A stretch of DNA of 64,000 nt from Arsenicicoccus sp. oral taxon 190 (lineage in GTDB: Bacteria; Actinomycetota; Actinomycetes; Actinomycetales; Dermatophilaceae): the NCBI RefSeq assembly GCF_001189535.1, contig NZ_CP012070.1, positions 1,178,001-1,242,000 on the forward strand, written 5' to 3'. Made by a program: the position numbers and the translations under genes. A model generated the notes under the pieces. It was not told the origin of the DNA, ran no database searches, and worked only from the letters and a program-made list of their open reading frames with translations. Position 1 is the stretch's first letter. Each line of letters begins with the position of its first letter. This document shows positions 8,305-17,345 of this stretch, piece after piece.

Positions 8305-9318
8305 TCAGGCGTCGAGGTCGACCTCCACGACGCGACCCTCGGCGGCGGACCGGGCGGCGGCGTCGGCCAGCACGAGGGCGGCCCACCCGTCGTGGAAGCC
8401 CACCGGCACCGGAGCGTCCTCGCGGATGGCGGCGACGAACGCCGCGAGCTCGCGCTGGTAGGCCGCGGCATACCGCTCGAGGAAGAAGTTCTGGTAGGGC
8501 TCGCGCACCTCGACCGCGTCGGCGGTCCAGCGGCGCACGACGGTGTCGGTGACGTTGCCGGCCTCGAGCAGCCCCTCCGAGCCGAAGGCCTCCAGCCGTT
8601 GGTCGTAGCCGTAGGCCGCGTGCCGCGAGTTGGTGATCGTCACCTGCTGGCCCTCGCGGCCAGTCAGCACCACCACCGCGGAGTCGTAGTCGCCGAGACC
8701 GCGGATGTCCTCGCTGAACTGCGCCGTCCCCGAGGCGAACACACTGACGACGTCCGGCACGAAGTGCCGCGCCATGTCGAAGTCGTGGATCGTCATGTCG
8801 CGGAAGATCCCGCCGGACACCGCGAGGTAGTCCGTCGGCGCGGGCGCGGGGTCGCGGCTGATGATGGACAGCTGCTCCAGGCGGCCGATCTCGCCCGCGG
8901 CGACCCGCGCGTGCAGCGCCGAGAAGTGCGGGTCGAAGCGACGGTTGAAGCCCAGCATGATCGGCGTGGTCGCGGCCGACGCCTTGCCGCGCAGCGCCTC
9001 GACGCGGGCGATGTCGAGGTCGATGGGCTTCTCGCACAGGGCGGGCTTGCCGGCGTCGATCGCGGCGTCGATGAGGTCGACGTGAGTGGCGGTGGGGGAG
9101 GCGATGATGACGGCGTCGACGTCGGCGGACGCCAGCACCTCCGCGGGGGTGGCGGCGACGCGGGCGCCGTGCAGCTCGCCCAGCGACTCCGCGGCGGCGG
9201 GGACGGCGTCGACGACGGTCGTGAGCACGGCCCCGGGGGCTGCGGTGACGCTGAGGGCGTGGACCCGGCCGATGCGGCCGCAGCCGATCAGACCGATGCG
9301 GACGGGCTGCAAGGGCAT
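8305..9318 (-). CDS. iolG: Inositol 2-dehydrogenase-like Gfo/Idh/MocA oxidoreductase
   Basis: A 337-residue NAD(P)-dependent dehydrogenase. The N-terminal Rossmann fold begins IGLIGCGRIGRVHA. The EKP motif is LCEKPIDLD. The catalytic region GGIFRDMTIHDFDMARH carries the Asp/His pair characteristic of IolG-type inositol dehydrogenases. The ATG at 9318 has AAGGAG upstream. It is divergent from another Gfo/Idh/MocA gene, with the palindrome at 9335-9346 between them. Oxidation of myo- or scyllo-inositol (or a related polyol) to the inosose is the family-based prediction; a related sugar substrate is possible. Confidence 0.82.
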   Translation of the reverse strand: MPLQPVRIGLIGCGRIGRVHALSVTAAPGAVLTTVVDAVPAAAESLGELHGARVAATPAEVLASADVDAVIIASPTATHVDLIDAAIDAGKPALCEKPIDLDIARVEALRGKASAATTPIMLGFNRRFDPHFSALHARVAAGEIGRLEQLSIISRDPAPAPTDYLAVSGGIFRDMTIHDFDMARHFVPDVVSVFASGTAQFSEDIRGLGDYDSAVVVLTGREGQQVTITNSRHAAYGYDQRLEAFGSEGLLEAGNVTDTVVRRWTADAVEVREPYQNFFLERYAAAYQRELAAFVAAIREDAPVPVGFHDGWAALVLADAAARSAAEGRVVEVDLDA

Positions 9319-9334
9319 GCTCGATCTCCTTCGT

Positions 9335-9346
9335 TGACAATTGTCA
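9335..9346. promoter_or_regulatory. Perfect 12-bp palindrome, likely operator
   Basis: TGACAATTGTCA is a perfect inverted repeat lying 17 bp upstream of the iolG-like start and 67 bp upstream of the next gene. It is followed by CTGACA (9354-9359), another half site. The size and A/T centre fit a dimeric repressor. Confidence 0.55.
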
Positions 9347-9412
9347 GTACTATCTGACATGAACCGGCCACTGTCCAGCAACAGCCCAGCAACGAGCGAA
9401 GGAGCGACGCCG

Positions 9413-10438
9413 ATGTCCTTCCCGCACAGCCTGCCCGAGCCCCGCCTGCCGGATCCCGCCGGGGGCCCCGCCCTGCGCTGGGGCATCCTCGGCACGGGGT
9501 GGATCGCCGAGCGGTTCGTCGCGTCCGTCCTTCGCCATACGAACCACCAGGTGGCCGCGGTCGGCTCCCGGTCCGAGGAGGGCGCGCAGCGCTTCACCGG
9601 GCGGCTCGGGGGCGAGCCGCTGGGGTCGTATGCCGAGCTGGTCGCCCACCCGCGCGTGGACGTCGTCTACGTCGCGAGCCCCCACCCGCAGCACGTCGAG
9701 CACGCCCTGCTCGCCATCGCGGCGGGCAAGCACGTGCTCGTCGAGAAGCCCATCGCGATCGACGCCTCGGGTGCCCGGCGCATCGCCGAGGCCGCCCGCG
9801 CCGCCGGCGTCCTCGCGATGGAGGCGATGTGGTCGTTGTGCCTGCCGAAGTTCCGCGTGCTCCGCCGGCTGCTCGACGACGGCGTCCTGGGTGAGCCGAC
9901 GATGGTGTCCGCCGACATCGGCGAGTACTTCCCCGACGCCCACCGCATCCACGACCCGGCGCTCGCGGGCGGCGCGATGATGGACCTCGGCACCTATCCG
10001 CTCACCCTCGCGACGTGGGTCCTGGGGGCGCCCACCGAGGTCGCCGCGCAGGGCGTGCGGGGGCCGACGGGCACGATGGCGCAGACGACGATGATGCTGC
10101 GGCACGGCGACGCGCAGTCGGCGCTGCACGCGAGCGCCCTGGTCGAGACCCCCACCGTCGCCGCGATCAGCGGCACCGACGCGTGGGTGTCGCTGGACGG
10201 GCCGTGGTACCAGCCGGGGTCGTTCACCCTGCACGGACGCGACGGGGGACAGCTGCGCCACCTCGAGGCGGCGACCGCTCATGACGGGCTGTACTGGGAG
10301 GCGCTGGAGGTCGCGCACTGCCTCGGCGAGGGGCGGGTGGAGAGCGGCATACGGCCCCTCGACGCGACCATCGCGACCCTCGAGGCGATGGACCAGGTGA
10401 GGGCCGTGACGGGCGACCGCCTGGCCGGGGAGTCCTGA
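9413..10438 (+). CDS. Gfo/Idh/MocA family oxidoreductase
   Basis: A 341-residue protein with the Rossmann motif WGILGTGWIAERF near its N-terminus, the cofactor loop VEKPIAID, and a C-terminal alpha/beta domain. The segment GGAMMDLGTYPLTLATWVLG matches the dimeric dihydrodiol / glucose-fructose-oxidoreductase subgroup, not IolG. The ATG at 9413 follows AAGGAG; the frame can extend to 9341 but would cross the operator. It is divergent from the iolG-like gene. It probably oxidises a sugar or sugar derivative; substrate unknown. Confidence 0.87.
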   Translation: MSFPHSLPEPRLPDPAGGPALRWGILGTGWIAERFVASVLRHTNHQVAAVGSRSEEGAQRFTGRLGGEPLGSYAELVAHPRVDVVYVASPHPQHVEHALLAIAAGKHVLVEKPIAIDASGARRIAEAARAAGVLAMEAMWSLCLPKFRVLRRLLDDGVLGEPTMVSADIGEYFPDAHRIHDPALAGGAMMDLGTYPLTLATWVLGAPTEVAAQGVRGPTGTMAQTTMMLRHGDAQSALHASALVETPTVAAISGTDAWVSLDGPWYQPGSFTLHGRDGGQLRHLEAATAHDGLYWEALEVAHCLGEGRVESGIRPLDATIATLEAMDQVRAVTGDRLAGES

Positions 10439-10491
10439 GGACCGGTCCTGGGGGCAGCCTGGGGTCAGGCTGCACGTCTAGGCTCGGGAGC

Positions 10492-11880
10492 ATGGCTGAC
10501 CGTCACTTCGACCTGATCATCATCGGCACGGGCTCGGGCAACTCGCTCATCACCCCCGAGCTGGCCGACCAGGACATCGCGATCCTCGAGCGGGGCACCT
10601 TCGGCGGCACCTGCCTCAACGTCGGCTGCATCCCCACCAAGATGTACGCCTACCCGGCCGACGTCATCACCTCCGCGCAGCACCTCGATCGCCTGGGCGC
10701 GTCCTTCCCGTGCGACCCGCAGGTGCGGTGGCGCGAGATCCGCGACCGGATCTTTGCCGGGCGGATCGACCAGATCGCCGCGGGCGGCGAGCAGTACCGC
10801 CGCCAGGACCCGCACATCACGGTGTTCGACGGGAGCGCGCGGTTCGTCGGGCCCAAGGAGATCGACACCGGCACCGGCGCCACCATCACGGCCGACCAGA
10901 TCGTCGTGGCCGCCGGCTCGCGCGTGTCGATGCTCGACGTCGACGGCCTGCGCGAGGCGGCCCCCTCGCTCGGCGTGCACACGAGCGACAGCGTGATGCG
11001 GATGGAGGAGCTGCCGAGGCGCCTGACGGTCGTGGGCGGCGGCTTCGTCGCGGCCGAGTTCGCCCACATCTTCGACTCCTTCGGCGTGGAGGTGACCTGG
11101 CTGCAGCGCAGCGGCACCCTGCTCCGCAAGGAGGACGACCTCATCTCCGGGCGGTTCACCGAGATCGCGGGAGAGCGCTACGACCTGCGGCTCGGCACCC
11201 AGATCAGCGCCGCCGAGCGCCGCGACGGGGCCTGGCACCTGACGACGACCGGGCCCCCGGGGTCGGGCGAGGTGGTGGCCGACGCCGTGCTGGTCGCCAC
11301 CGGGCGCGTGCCCAACGCCGACCAGCTCGGCCTCGCGGAGGTCGGCTACCGGATGGACGGACCCCGCCTGTGGGTCGACGAGCAGCAGCGCACCAGCGTC
11401 GAGGGGGTCTGGGCGGTCGGCGACATCAGCAGCCACTGGCAGCTCAAGCACGTCGCCAACCACGAGGCGCGGGTCGTCGCGCACAACCTCGCCCACCCCG
11501 ACGACCTGCGGTCCAGCGACCACCGCTACGTCCCTGCCGCCGTGTTCACCCACCCGCAGATCGCGTCGGTCGGCCTGACGGAGCGCGAGCTGCAGGCGGC
11601 CGGGCGCGACTACGTCGTGAAGGTGCAGGACTACGGCGCGACCGCCTACGGCTGGGCGATGGAGGACACCACCGGCATCTGCAAGCTGCTCGCCGACCCG
11701 CAGACCCGGCAGCTGCTCGGCGCGCACATCATGGGGCACGACGCGAGCAACCTGATCCAGCCGCTGATCCAGGGCATGTCCCTCGGCCAGACCGTCCCCG
11801 AGCTCGCCCGCGGGCAGTACTGGATCCATCCCGCCCTGATGGAGGTCGTCGAGAACGCCCTGCTGGGTCTCGAGCTGTGA
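10492..11880 (+). CDS. mtr: Mycothione reductase
   Basis: A 462-residue FAD/NADPH disulfide oxidoreductase that reduces mycothiol disulfide in the cytosol, the actinobacterial counterpart of glutathione reductase. FAD-binding DLIIIGTGSGNS is at the N-terminus, the redox-active pair is GTCLNVGC, the NADPH site is VVGGGFVAAEFA, and the C-terminal interface ends with YWIHPALMEVVENALL, where the His acts as base. Family members are about 460 residues, so it is full length. It overlaps the next gene by 4 nt (GTGA). Confidence 0.93.
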   Translation: MADRHFDLIIIGTGSGNSLITPELADQDIAILERGTFGGTCLNVGCIPTKMYAYPADVITSAQHLDRLGASFPCDPQVRWREIRDRIFAGRIDQIAAGGEQYRRQDPHITVFDGSARFVGPKEIDTGTGATITADQIVVAAGSRVSMLDVDGLREAAPSLGVHTSDSVMRMEELPRRLTVVGGGFVAAEFAHIFDSFGVEVTWLQRSGTLLRKEDDLISGRFTEIAGERYDLRLGTQISAAERRDGAWHLTTTGPPGSGEVVADAVLVATGRVPNADQLGLAEVGYRMDGPRLWVDEQQRTSVEGVWAVGDISSHWQLKHVANHEARVVAHNLAHPDDLRSSDHRYVPAAVFTHPQIASVGLTERELQAAGRDYVVKVQDYGATAYGWAMEDTTGICKLLADPQTRQLLGAHIMGHDASNLIQPLIQGMSLGQTVPELARGQYWIHPALMEVVENALLGLEL

Positions 11881-12692
11881 TCGTCGGCTTCGTCGCCGCG
11901 ATCGCGGGGATGCTCCTCTACGCGGTGGCGTCGGTGGCTCAGGGTCTCGCGGCGAGCCGGGCGTCGGGCGCCGCGGTGGTCACCCACCCGGCCTACCTCG
12001 TGGGCCTGGGCTGCGACGGCCTCGCGTGGGTCGCGTCGCTGGTGGCGCTGCGGGCGCTGCCGCTCTTCGTCGTCCAGTCGCTGCTCGCCGGCTCCCTGGC
12101 CGTGACCGTGCTCCTCGCGACGGTGGTGCTGCGGGTGAGCCCGCGCGGGCGCGACTGGCTGGCCATCGCCGTGGTCACGGCCGGGCTGACCGGGGTGGCG
12201 CTGTCCTCCGGGTCGGAGGCCTCGACCGCACCCCCGAGCTGGTATGCCGGGTCCGTGGTCGCCCTCGTCGTCGTCACGCTCGTGGCGTCGGCCGCCCTGT
12301 GGCGCCGCGGCCACCCGCTGGCGCTGGGGGCGCTGGCCGGCGTCGGCTTCTCGGGGCTGGCGCTCGCCGCCCGCGCGGTGCAGGCACCGAGCGGCGAGGG
12401 CCTGGCCATGGTGCTGGGGGTGGCCGCGCAGCCGGTGGCGTGGGCCCTCGTGGCGTCGGGCGTCGCCGGTGCCGTCATGTATGCCCGCGGCCTCGAGCTC
12501 GGCTCCCTCGGCCCGGTCACCGCGGTGATGTGGGTCGTCGAGGTGCTGCTCCCGGGCGTGGTGGGCGTGGCCGTGCTTGGAGACGGGGTGCGTGGCGGCT
12601 GGGCGCCGGTGGCGCTGGCGGGCGTGGCGCTCGCGGTGGGCGGGTGCGTGGCGCTGGCGCTGAGCCCGGCGCAGGAGGCCGTGGGGCCGTAG
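11877..12692 (+). CDS. DMT-superfamily-like integral membrane protein
   Basis: A 271-residue protein made almost entirely of hydrophobic segments (about nine), starting at GTG 11877 that overlaps the mycothione reductase stop. The layout and segments such as LPLFVVQSLLAGSLAVTVLLA resemble the EamA/DMT transporter group and the actinobacterial proteins often found downstream of mtr. There is no recognisable soluble domain. Transport substrate is unknown, and the link with mycothiol metabolism is by position only. Confidence 0.75.
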   Translation: MIVGFVAAIAGMLLYAVASVAQGLAASRASGAAVVTHPAYLVGLGCDGLAWVASLVALRALPLFVVQSLLAGSLAVTVLLATVVLRVSPRGRDWLAIAVVTAGLTGVALSSGSEASTAPPSWYAGSVVALVVVTLVASAALWRRGHPLALGALAGVGFSGLALAARAVQAPSGEGLAMVLGVAAQPVAWALVASGVAGAVMYARGLELGSLGPVTAVMWVVEVLLPGVVGVAVLGDGVRGGWAPVALAGVALAVGGCVALALSPAQEAVGP

Positions 12693-12741
12693 CCGGCGGG
12701 TCGTGGGCTGCGGCGTGGTGATCGGAGTGGCGGGGGTGTGG

Positions 12742-14079
12742 CTACCGGGTGGCGCCGGTGACCAGCCAGGCGTCGGTGCGGGCCCGCAGCGCCAGCGCGA
12801 TCCCCCGCAGGGTCATGAAGACGGTGAACCCGGCCCACAGCCAGATCAGCGCGGCCGCGTCCCCGACCGGGGCGGCGACGTGGCGGACCGCGAGCACGAC
12901 GGGGAGGTAGGCGAGCAGCAGCACCAGCTGGGCCCGGGCGAGCCAGCGGGCGTCGCCGGCGCCGATCAGCACGCCGTCGAGCACGAAGACCCACCCGCTG
13001 ATGGGCTGGCCGAGCGCCACGACCACGAGGCCCGCGGCGAGGGCCGCCTGGGTCGCCGGGTCGGGGGTGAAGAGCGGCGGCAGGACCCGGTGCACCGCCA
13101 GCAGCAGCAGCCCGAGGATGGCGCCCCCGACCAGCCCCCACCGCACCATCAGGCTGGTCATGGCGCGGGTCCCGGCGGCGTCGCCCGCACCGAGGGCCTT
13201 GCCGGTGAGGGCCTGCGCGGCGATGGCCAGCGCGTCGAGGGCGAAGGTCAGGAAGCTCCAGACGGTGGCGCTCACCTGGTAGGCGCCGAGCGGGACGTCG
13301 CCGAGCCCCGCGGCGGCCCAGGTGGTCAGCAGCAGCACCGCGCGCAGCGCGAGGGTGCGGACGAGCAGCGGGACCCCGCCGCGGGCGGCGACGAGCACCC
13401 TCCCGGGGTGCGGGCGGAGGTCGGCCTGCAGCCGCCGGGCGGCGCGGACCACGACGGCGAGCAGGGCGATCGCCATACCCCACTGGCTGATGACGGTGCC
13501 GAGCGCGGAGCCGCCGATGCCGAGGTGCAGGCCGTAGACGAGCAGCAGGTTGAGGGCCACGTTGGCCGTGAACCCCGCGACGGAGACGACCAGGGGGGTG
13601 CGGGTGTCCTGGACGCCGCGCAGGATGCCGGTGGCGGCGAGCACGACGAGCATGGCCGGTATGCCGGCTGCGCTGATCCGGAGGTACTGCTCGGCGTGGG
13701 TGACGGCGTCGGCGCTGGCGCCGAAGAGCGACACCAGCGGCCGGGCTGCTGCGGCGACCACGAGGCTGGTGACGAGGCCGAGGGCGGCGGCGAGCCACAC
13801 GCCGTCGAGGCCGTTGGCGACCGCGCCGCGCTCGTCGCCGGCGCCGACGTGGCGGGCCACGACGCTGGTGGTGCCGTAGGCGAGGAAGACGAAGATGTTG
13901 GCGGCGGTGAGCAGCGCGGCGCTGGCGACGCCGAGGCCGGCGAGCTGGGGGGTGCCGAGGTGGCCGACGATCGCGCTGTCCGCCAGCAGGAAGAGGGGCT
14001 CGGCGACCAGGGCGAGGAAGGCCGGGACGGCGAGGCGCGTGATCTCGCGGGCGGGTGACGGCGGGATCGACGGGGACAC
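12742..14079 (-). CDS. MATE-family efflux transporter (DinF-like)
   Basis: A 445-residue multidrug/toxin extrusion protein with about twelve transmembrane segments. Typical MATE segments are PAFLALVAEPLFLLADSAIVG, GVQDTRTPL and ALTGKALGAGD. Start GTG 14079 is chosen because the conserved part begins SPSIPPSPAREITRLAVPA; an open frame extends to 14190 without homology. It is divergent from dnaB across a 626-bp gap. A MATE gene beside dnaB is common in actinobacteria, which supports this being ordinary chromosome. Confidence 0.9.
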   Translation of the reverse strand: MSPSIPPSPAREITRLAVPAFLALVAEPLFLLADSAIVGHLGTPQLAGLGVASAALLTAANIFVFLAYGTTSVVARHVGAGDERGAVANGLDGVWLAAALGLVTSLVVAAAARPLVSLFGASADAVTHAEQYLRISAAGIPAMLVVLAATGILRGVQDTRTPLVVSVAGFTANVALNLLLVYGLHLGIGGSALGTVISQWGMAIALLAVVVRAARRLQADLRPHPGRVLVAARGGVPLLVRTLALRAVLLLTTWAAAGLGDVPLGAYQVSATVWSFLTFALDALAIAAQALTGKALGAGDAAGTRAMTSLMVRWGLVGGAILGLLLLAVHRVLPPLFTPDPATQAALAAGLVVVALGQPISGWVFVLDGVLIGAGDARWLARAQLVLLLAYLPVVLAVRHVAAPVGDAAALIWLWAGFTVFMTLRGIALALRARTDAWLVTGATR

Positions 14080-14283
14080 CCTGGCGAGGATAGGGGTGGG
14101 GTGGAGGTGGGGGCGAGGACGGTTCGGGGAGTGGCGGTTTCCACAGAAGTGGGGCCAGATAGGCTGGTGGTGTGGAAAACCGCAGGTCAACGCCGCCTAC
14201 CGCTCCGTAACGTAACGCCTCGATCACGAACGGCTACCACAGGGGTGAGGGACGCCCACGGGTGGGGTCCTGAATGGTCCGGT

Positions 14284-14572
14284 TTGTCCACACCGTGAGC
14301 CAGGCTCCTCAGATGGCGTAATCCCCAGCGAGAAGTTTCCTTGCACAGCGTGGGGACGGCATACGAGCAGGTCAGGGGTGGTCTCGACGGGGAGGTTGCG
14401 GAAAAGTCACACACCCTCCACAGGGTTGTCCACCGACTTGGCCGCGTTGTCCCGCGTGTTGTCCACACGTTGTCCACAGGGCGTGGTTGCAGAGGCGGAT
14501 TCGCGACCCTTAGCGTGCTGCATCAGCCCATCCGAGGGATGGCTTGACCGTTCAATCCACCAGTTATCCACA
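14284..14572. promoter_or_regulatory. Cluster of DnaA-box-like 9-mers upstream of dnaB
   Basis: The 626 bp between the MATE gene and dnaB hold no credible gene. They do hold TTGTCCACA at 14284, 14459 and 14470, TTGTCCACC at 14426, and the perfect consensus TTATCCACA at 14564, all on the plus strand. The pair at 14459 and 14470 is phased by 11 bp. Weaker TTTCCACA-type sites occur at 14137 and, reversed, at 14171. Actinobacterial DnaA boxes favour TTGTCCACA. The cluster may let DnaA control dnaB or act as a titration site; it lacks the dnaA/dnaN neighbours of a standard oriC. Confidence 0.6.
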
Positions 14573-14705
14573 GCCCCGTGCCGCGCGCGCGTGGTGGGAC
14601 CTGGCTCGTGCCGGCACCCGAGGGCTGTCGACGGGGGTCTGTCAGAGGTGGGTGGTTGAGTCGGTGTCGAGGGGCAGACCCGAGCGCAGGACGAGGGAGC
14701 AGGAC

Positions 14706-17345
14706 GTGTCGATCGCCGAGCTGGACGACCGCCGGGACTACGGGCCCGAGGTGGGTGGACGCGGCGGTGGCGGGGGCGGCGACGACCGGGTGCCGCCGCA
14801 GGACGTCCACGCGGAGCAGTCGGTGCTCGGCTCCATGATGCTGTCCAAGGACGCGATCGCTGACTGCGTTGAGGCGCTGCGCGGGCTCGACTTCTACCGC
14901 CCGGCGCACGAGACGATCTACGAGGCGATCATCGACCTCTACGGTCGCGGGGAGCCGGCCGACGCCATCACCGTCGCCGACGAGCTGACCAAGCGCGGGG
15001 AGATACAGCGCATCGGCGGGCAGGCCTACCTGCACCAGCTGATCGACGCGGTGCCGACGGCGGCCAACGCGGGCTACTACGCCGAGATCGTGCAGGAGCG
15101 CGCCGTCCTGCGCCGCCTCGTCGACGCGGGCACGCGCATCGTGCAGATGGGCTATGGCCAGGGCGGCGACGTCGAGGACATCGTCAACGCCGCGCAGGCC
15201 GAGGTCTACCAGGTCGCCGACAAGCGCGGCGGCGAGGACTACATCGCTGTCGGCGAGGTGCTCGAGGCCACGATCGACGAGATCGAGCACGCCTCGGGCA
15301 AGAACGGCGAGATGGTCGGCGTGCCCACCGGCTTCACCGAGCTCGACCAGCTCACCAACGGACTGCACCCCGGCCAGATGATCGTGATCGCCGCGCGCCC
15401 CGCCGTCGGCAAGGCGCTTGCGCTCGACACCCCCCTCGTGACACCGACCGGCTGGACCACGATGGGTGAGGTCCAGGTCGGTGACGAGGTCATTGGGGCC
15501 GACGGTCGTCCGACCCGCGTGGTCGCTGCGACCGAGGTCATGACCGACCGACCCTGCTACGAGGTGTCCTTCTCGGACGGCTCGACCATCGTGGCCGACG
15601 CCCAGCACCAGTGGCTGACGGATACGCGCGCCAGCCGCAAGTCTTTTCAGGCCGCTCGTGACGGCAGGAACGGTCAGCGCAATCAGCGGACGTTCGCCGC
15701 GATCCGGACCACGGAGGAGATTGCTGCGACGGTGCGCACGGGCACAGCCGACGCACGCCTCAACCACAGCGTGCCGCTGGCGGCTGCGCTCGCCCTCGCG
15801 GAGCGGGAGCTCCTGGTCCAGCCGTACACGCTGGGGGCCTGGCTGGGAGACGGGACCTCTGCTGCTGCGCAGATCACGACGGCGGACCCCGAGATCGTGA
15901 TGAGGCTCGAGGCCGATGGACTGGTCGTGACCAAGACGTCGTCCCCGATGCGCTATCTCATGCAGCTCGCCACCGAGGTGGTCGCTGAGCAGAGGAGCTG
16001 CGCCGTGTGTGGGACGCCGTTCACCAACCCCGTCGCCTACGTCAGGACGTGTGGCAAGTCGTGCGGGGGGCGCCTCAAGACGTTTCAGAAGCCGATCGCC
16101 ACGCCAGTCTGCCCCGACTGCGGCGGCCCCACCACGACGGGCCGCCAGTGCATGGCATGCCGGAAGCATCATGGAACCCTCCAGGCCCGCCTCCGGACGA
16201 TCGGCGTCCTCGGCGACAAGCACATCCCCGTTGAGTACCAGCGGGCCAGCGAGTCCCAGCGGCGCGCCCTGCTGGCTGGCCTCCTTGACACCGACGGGAC
16301 CGTGTCTGCAGGCGGGTGCGTGCAATTCACCACCACCAGCCTGCGCCTCGCCGAGGACGTACATGAACTCATCTCCGGCTTGGGCTACCGAAGTGGCATG
16401 TGCCGCAAGAAGGTGCGCGGCCGCTCGGCGGCGAGCTCGACGGCCTTCACGATCACCTTCTCCTCGGACGAGGACGTGTTCGTGCTGGAGCGCAAGAGGC
16501 TGCTGCACAAGGAGCTTCGTCGCCGCCAGTTCCAGCGGAGAAACTCCCGCTTCATCACGAAGGTGAAGCCCATCGCCTCGGTGCCCGTGCGCTGCATCCA
16601 GGTGAGCAACGACGACCACCTGTATCTCGCCGGCAGGTCAATGATCCCGACCCACAACTCCACGCTCGCGCTTGACATCGCGCGGTCGGCGGCGATCCAC
16701 AACCAGCAGGCCACCGTCCTGTTCAGCCTCGAGATGAGCAAGACCGAGATCACCATGCGACTGCTCTCGGCCGAGGCCTCGATCCAGCTGCAGAAGCTGC
16801 GCAAGGGCGAGCTGCAGGACGACGACTGGACCAAGATCGCCCGCACGACCGGGCGGCTCAGCGAGGCGCCGTTCTTCATCGACGACTCGCCCAACATGTC
16901 GCTCATGGAGATCCGCGCCAAGTGCCGCCGCCTCAAGCAGCGCAACAACCTCAAGCTCGTGGTCATCGACTACCTGCAGCTGATGAGCTCCGGCAAGCGC
17001 GTCGAGTCCCGCCAGCAGGAGGTCTCGGAGTTCTCCCGCGCCCTCAAGCTCCTGGCCAAGGAGATCGAGGTGCCGGTCATCGCCCTGTCGCAGCTGAACC
17101 GTGGGCCCGAGCAGCGCACCGACAAGAAGCCGATGGTCTCGGACCTGCGCGAATCGGGCTCGATCGAGCAGGATGCCGACATGGTCGTGCTGCTGCACCG
17201 AGAGTCGATGTACGAGAAGGAATCTCCCCGCGAGGGCGAGGCCGACGTGATCGTGGCCAAGCACCGAAACGGTCCCACTGGCACGATCGTGGTCGCCTTC
17301 CAGGGCCACTACTCCCGCTTCACCAACATGGCCACTAACTTTTAG
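14706..17345 (+). CDS. dnaB: Replicative DNA helicase DnaB with an intein in the P-loop
   Basis: The precursor is 879 residues: 236 N-extein, a 415-residue intein and 228 C-extein, giving a normal 464-residue helicase after splicing. The N-terminal domain (from VPPQDVHAEQSVLGSMM) is followed by the RecA-like motor. Its Walker A reads ARPAVGK, then the intein, then ST. Walker B is LVVIDYLQLM, and the end is FQGHYSRFTNMATNF. GTG 14706 is chosen because GAGGGAG precedes it; the frame is open to 14544. It unwinds DNA as a hexamer ahead of the fork, so splicing is essential for viability. The stop codon abuts the ACGGA duplication of the Tn7-like element. Confidence 0.95.
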   Translation: MSIAELDDRRDYGPEVGGRGGGGGGDDRVPPQDVHAEQSVLGSMMLSKDAIADCVEALRGLDFYRPAHETIYEAIIDLYGRGEPADAITVADELTKRGEIQRIGGQAYLHQLIDAVPTAANAGYYAEIVQERAVLRRLVDAGTRIVQMGYGQGGDVEDIVNAAQAEVYQVADKRGGEDYIAVGEVLEATIDEIEHASGKNGEMVGVPTGFTELDQLTNGLHPGQMIVIAARPAVGKALALDTPLVTPTGWTTMGEVQVGDEVIGADGRPTRVVAATEVMTDRPCYEVSFSDGSTIVADAQHQWLTDTRASRKSFQAARDGRNGQRNQRTFAAIRTTEEIAATVRTGTADARLNHSVPLAAALALAERELLVQPYTLGAWLGDGTSAAAQITTADPEIVMRLEADGLVVTKTSSPMRYLMQLATEVVAEQRSCAVCGTPFTNPVAYVRTCGKSCGGRLKTFQKPIATPVCPDCGGPTTTGRQCMACRKHHGTLQARLRTIGVLGDKHIPVEYQRASESQRRALLAGLLDTDGTVSAGGCVQFTTTSLRLAEDVHELISGLGYRSGMCRKKVRGRSAASSTAFTITFSSDEDVFVLERKRLLHKELRRRQFQRRNSRFITKVKPIASVPVRCIQVSNDDHLYLAGRSMIPTHNSTLALDIARSAAIHNQQATVLFSLEMSKTEITMRLLSAEASIQLQKLRKGELQDDDWTKIARTTGRLSEAPFFIDDSPNMSLMEIRAKCRRLKQRNNLKLVVIDYLQLMSSGKRVESRQQEVSEFSRALKLLAKEIEVPVIALSQLNRGPEQRTDKKPMVSDLRESGSIEQDADMVVLLHRESMYEKESPREGEADVIVAKHRNGPTGTIVVAFQGHYSRFTNMATNF
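15414..16658 (+). other. Class 3 intein with LAGLIDADG homing endonuclease, inside DnaB
   Basis: In-frame insertion of 415 residues between the P-loop Lys and Ser. It starts ALALDTPLVTP, not with Cys or Ser, and ends PTHN before extein Ser. It carries the class 3 triplet: Trp two residues after the block B His (AQHQW), Cys at block F position 4 (VPVRCIQV), and Thr before the terminal His-Asn. LAGLIDADG-like helices are LGAWLGDGT and LLAGLLDTDGTVS. Between them lie two zinc-ribbon-like clusters (CAVC...CGKSC and CPDC...CMAC), an extra DNA-binding module. The intein probably both splices and homes; endonuclease activity is untested. Confidence 0.88.

Noticed and set aside
14284..14572. Chromosomal origin oriC
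   Set aside because: DnaA-box-like sites are present, but dnaA, dnaN, rpmH and an AT-rich unwinding region are not; kept as a regulatory cluster only.
14544..14705. Upstream start for DnaB at 14544
   Set aside because: The added 54 residues are low-complexity and would cover the DnaA-box region; GTG 14706 has a ribosome site and matches family length.
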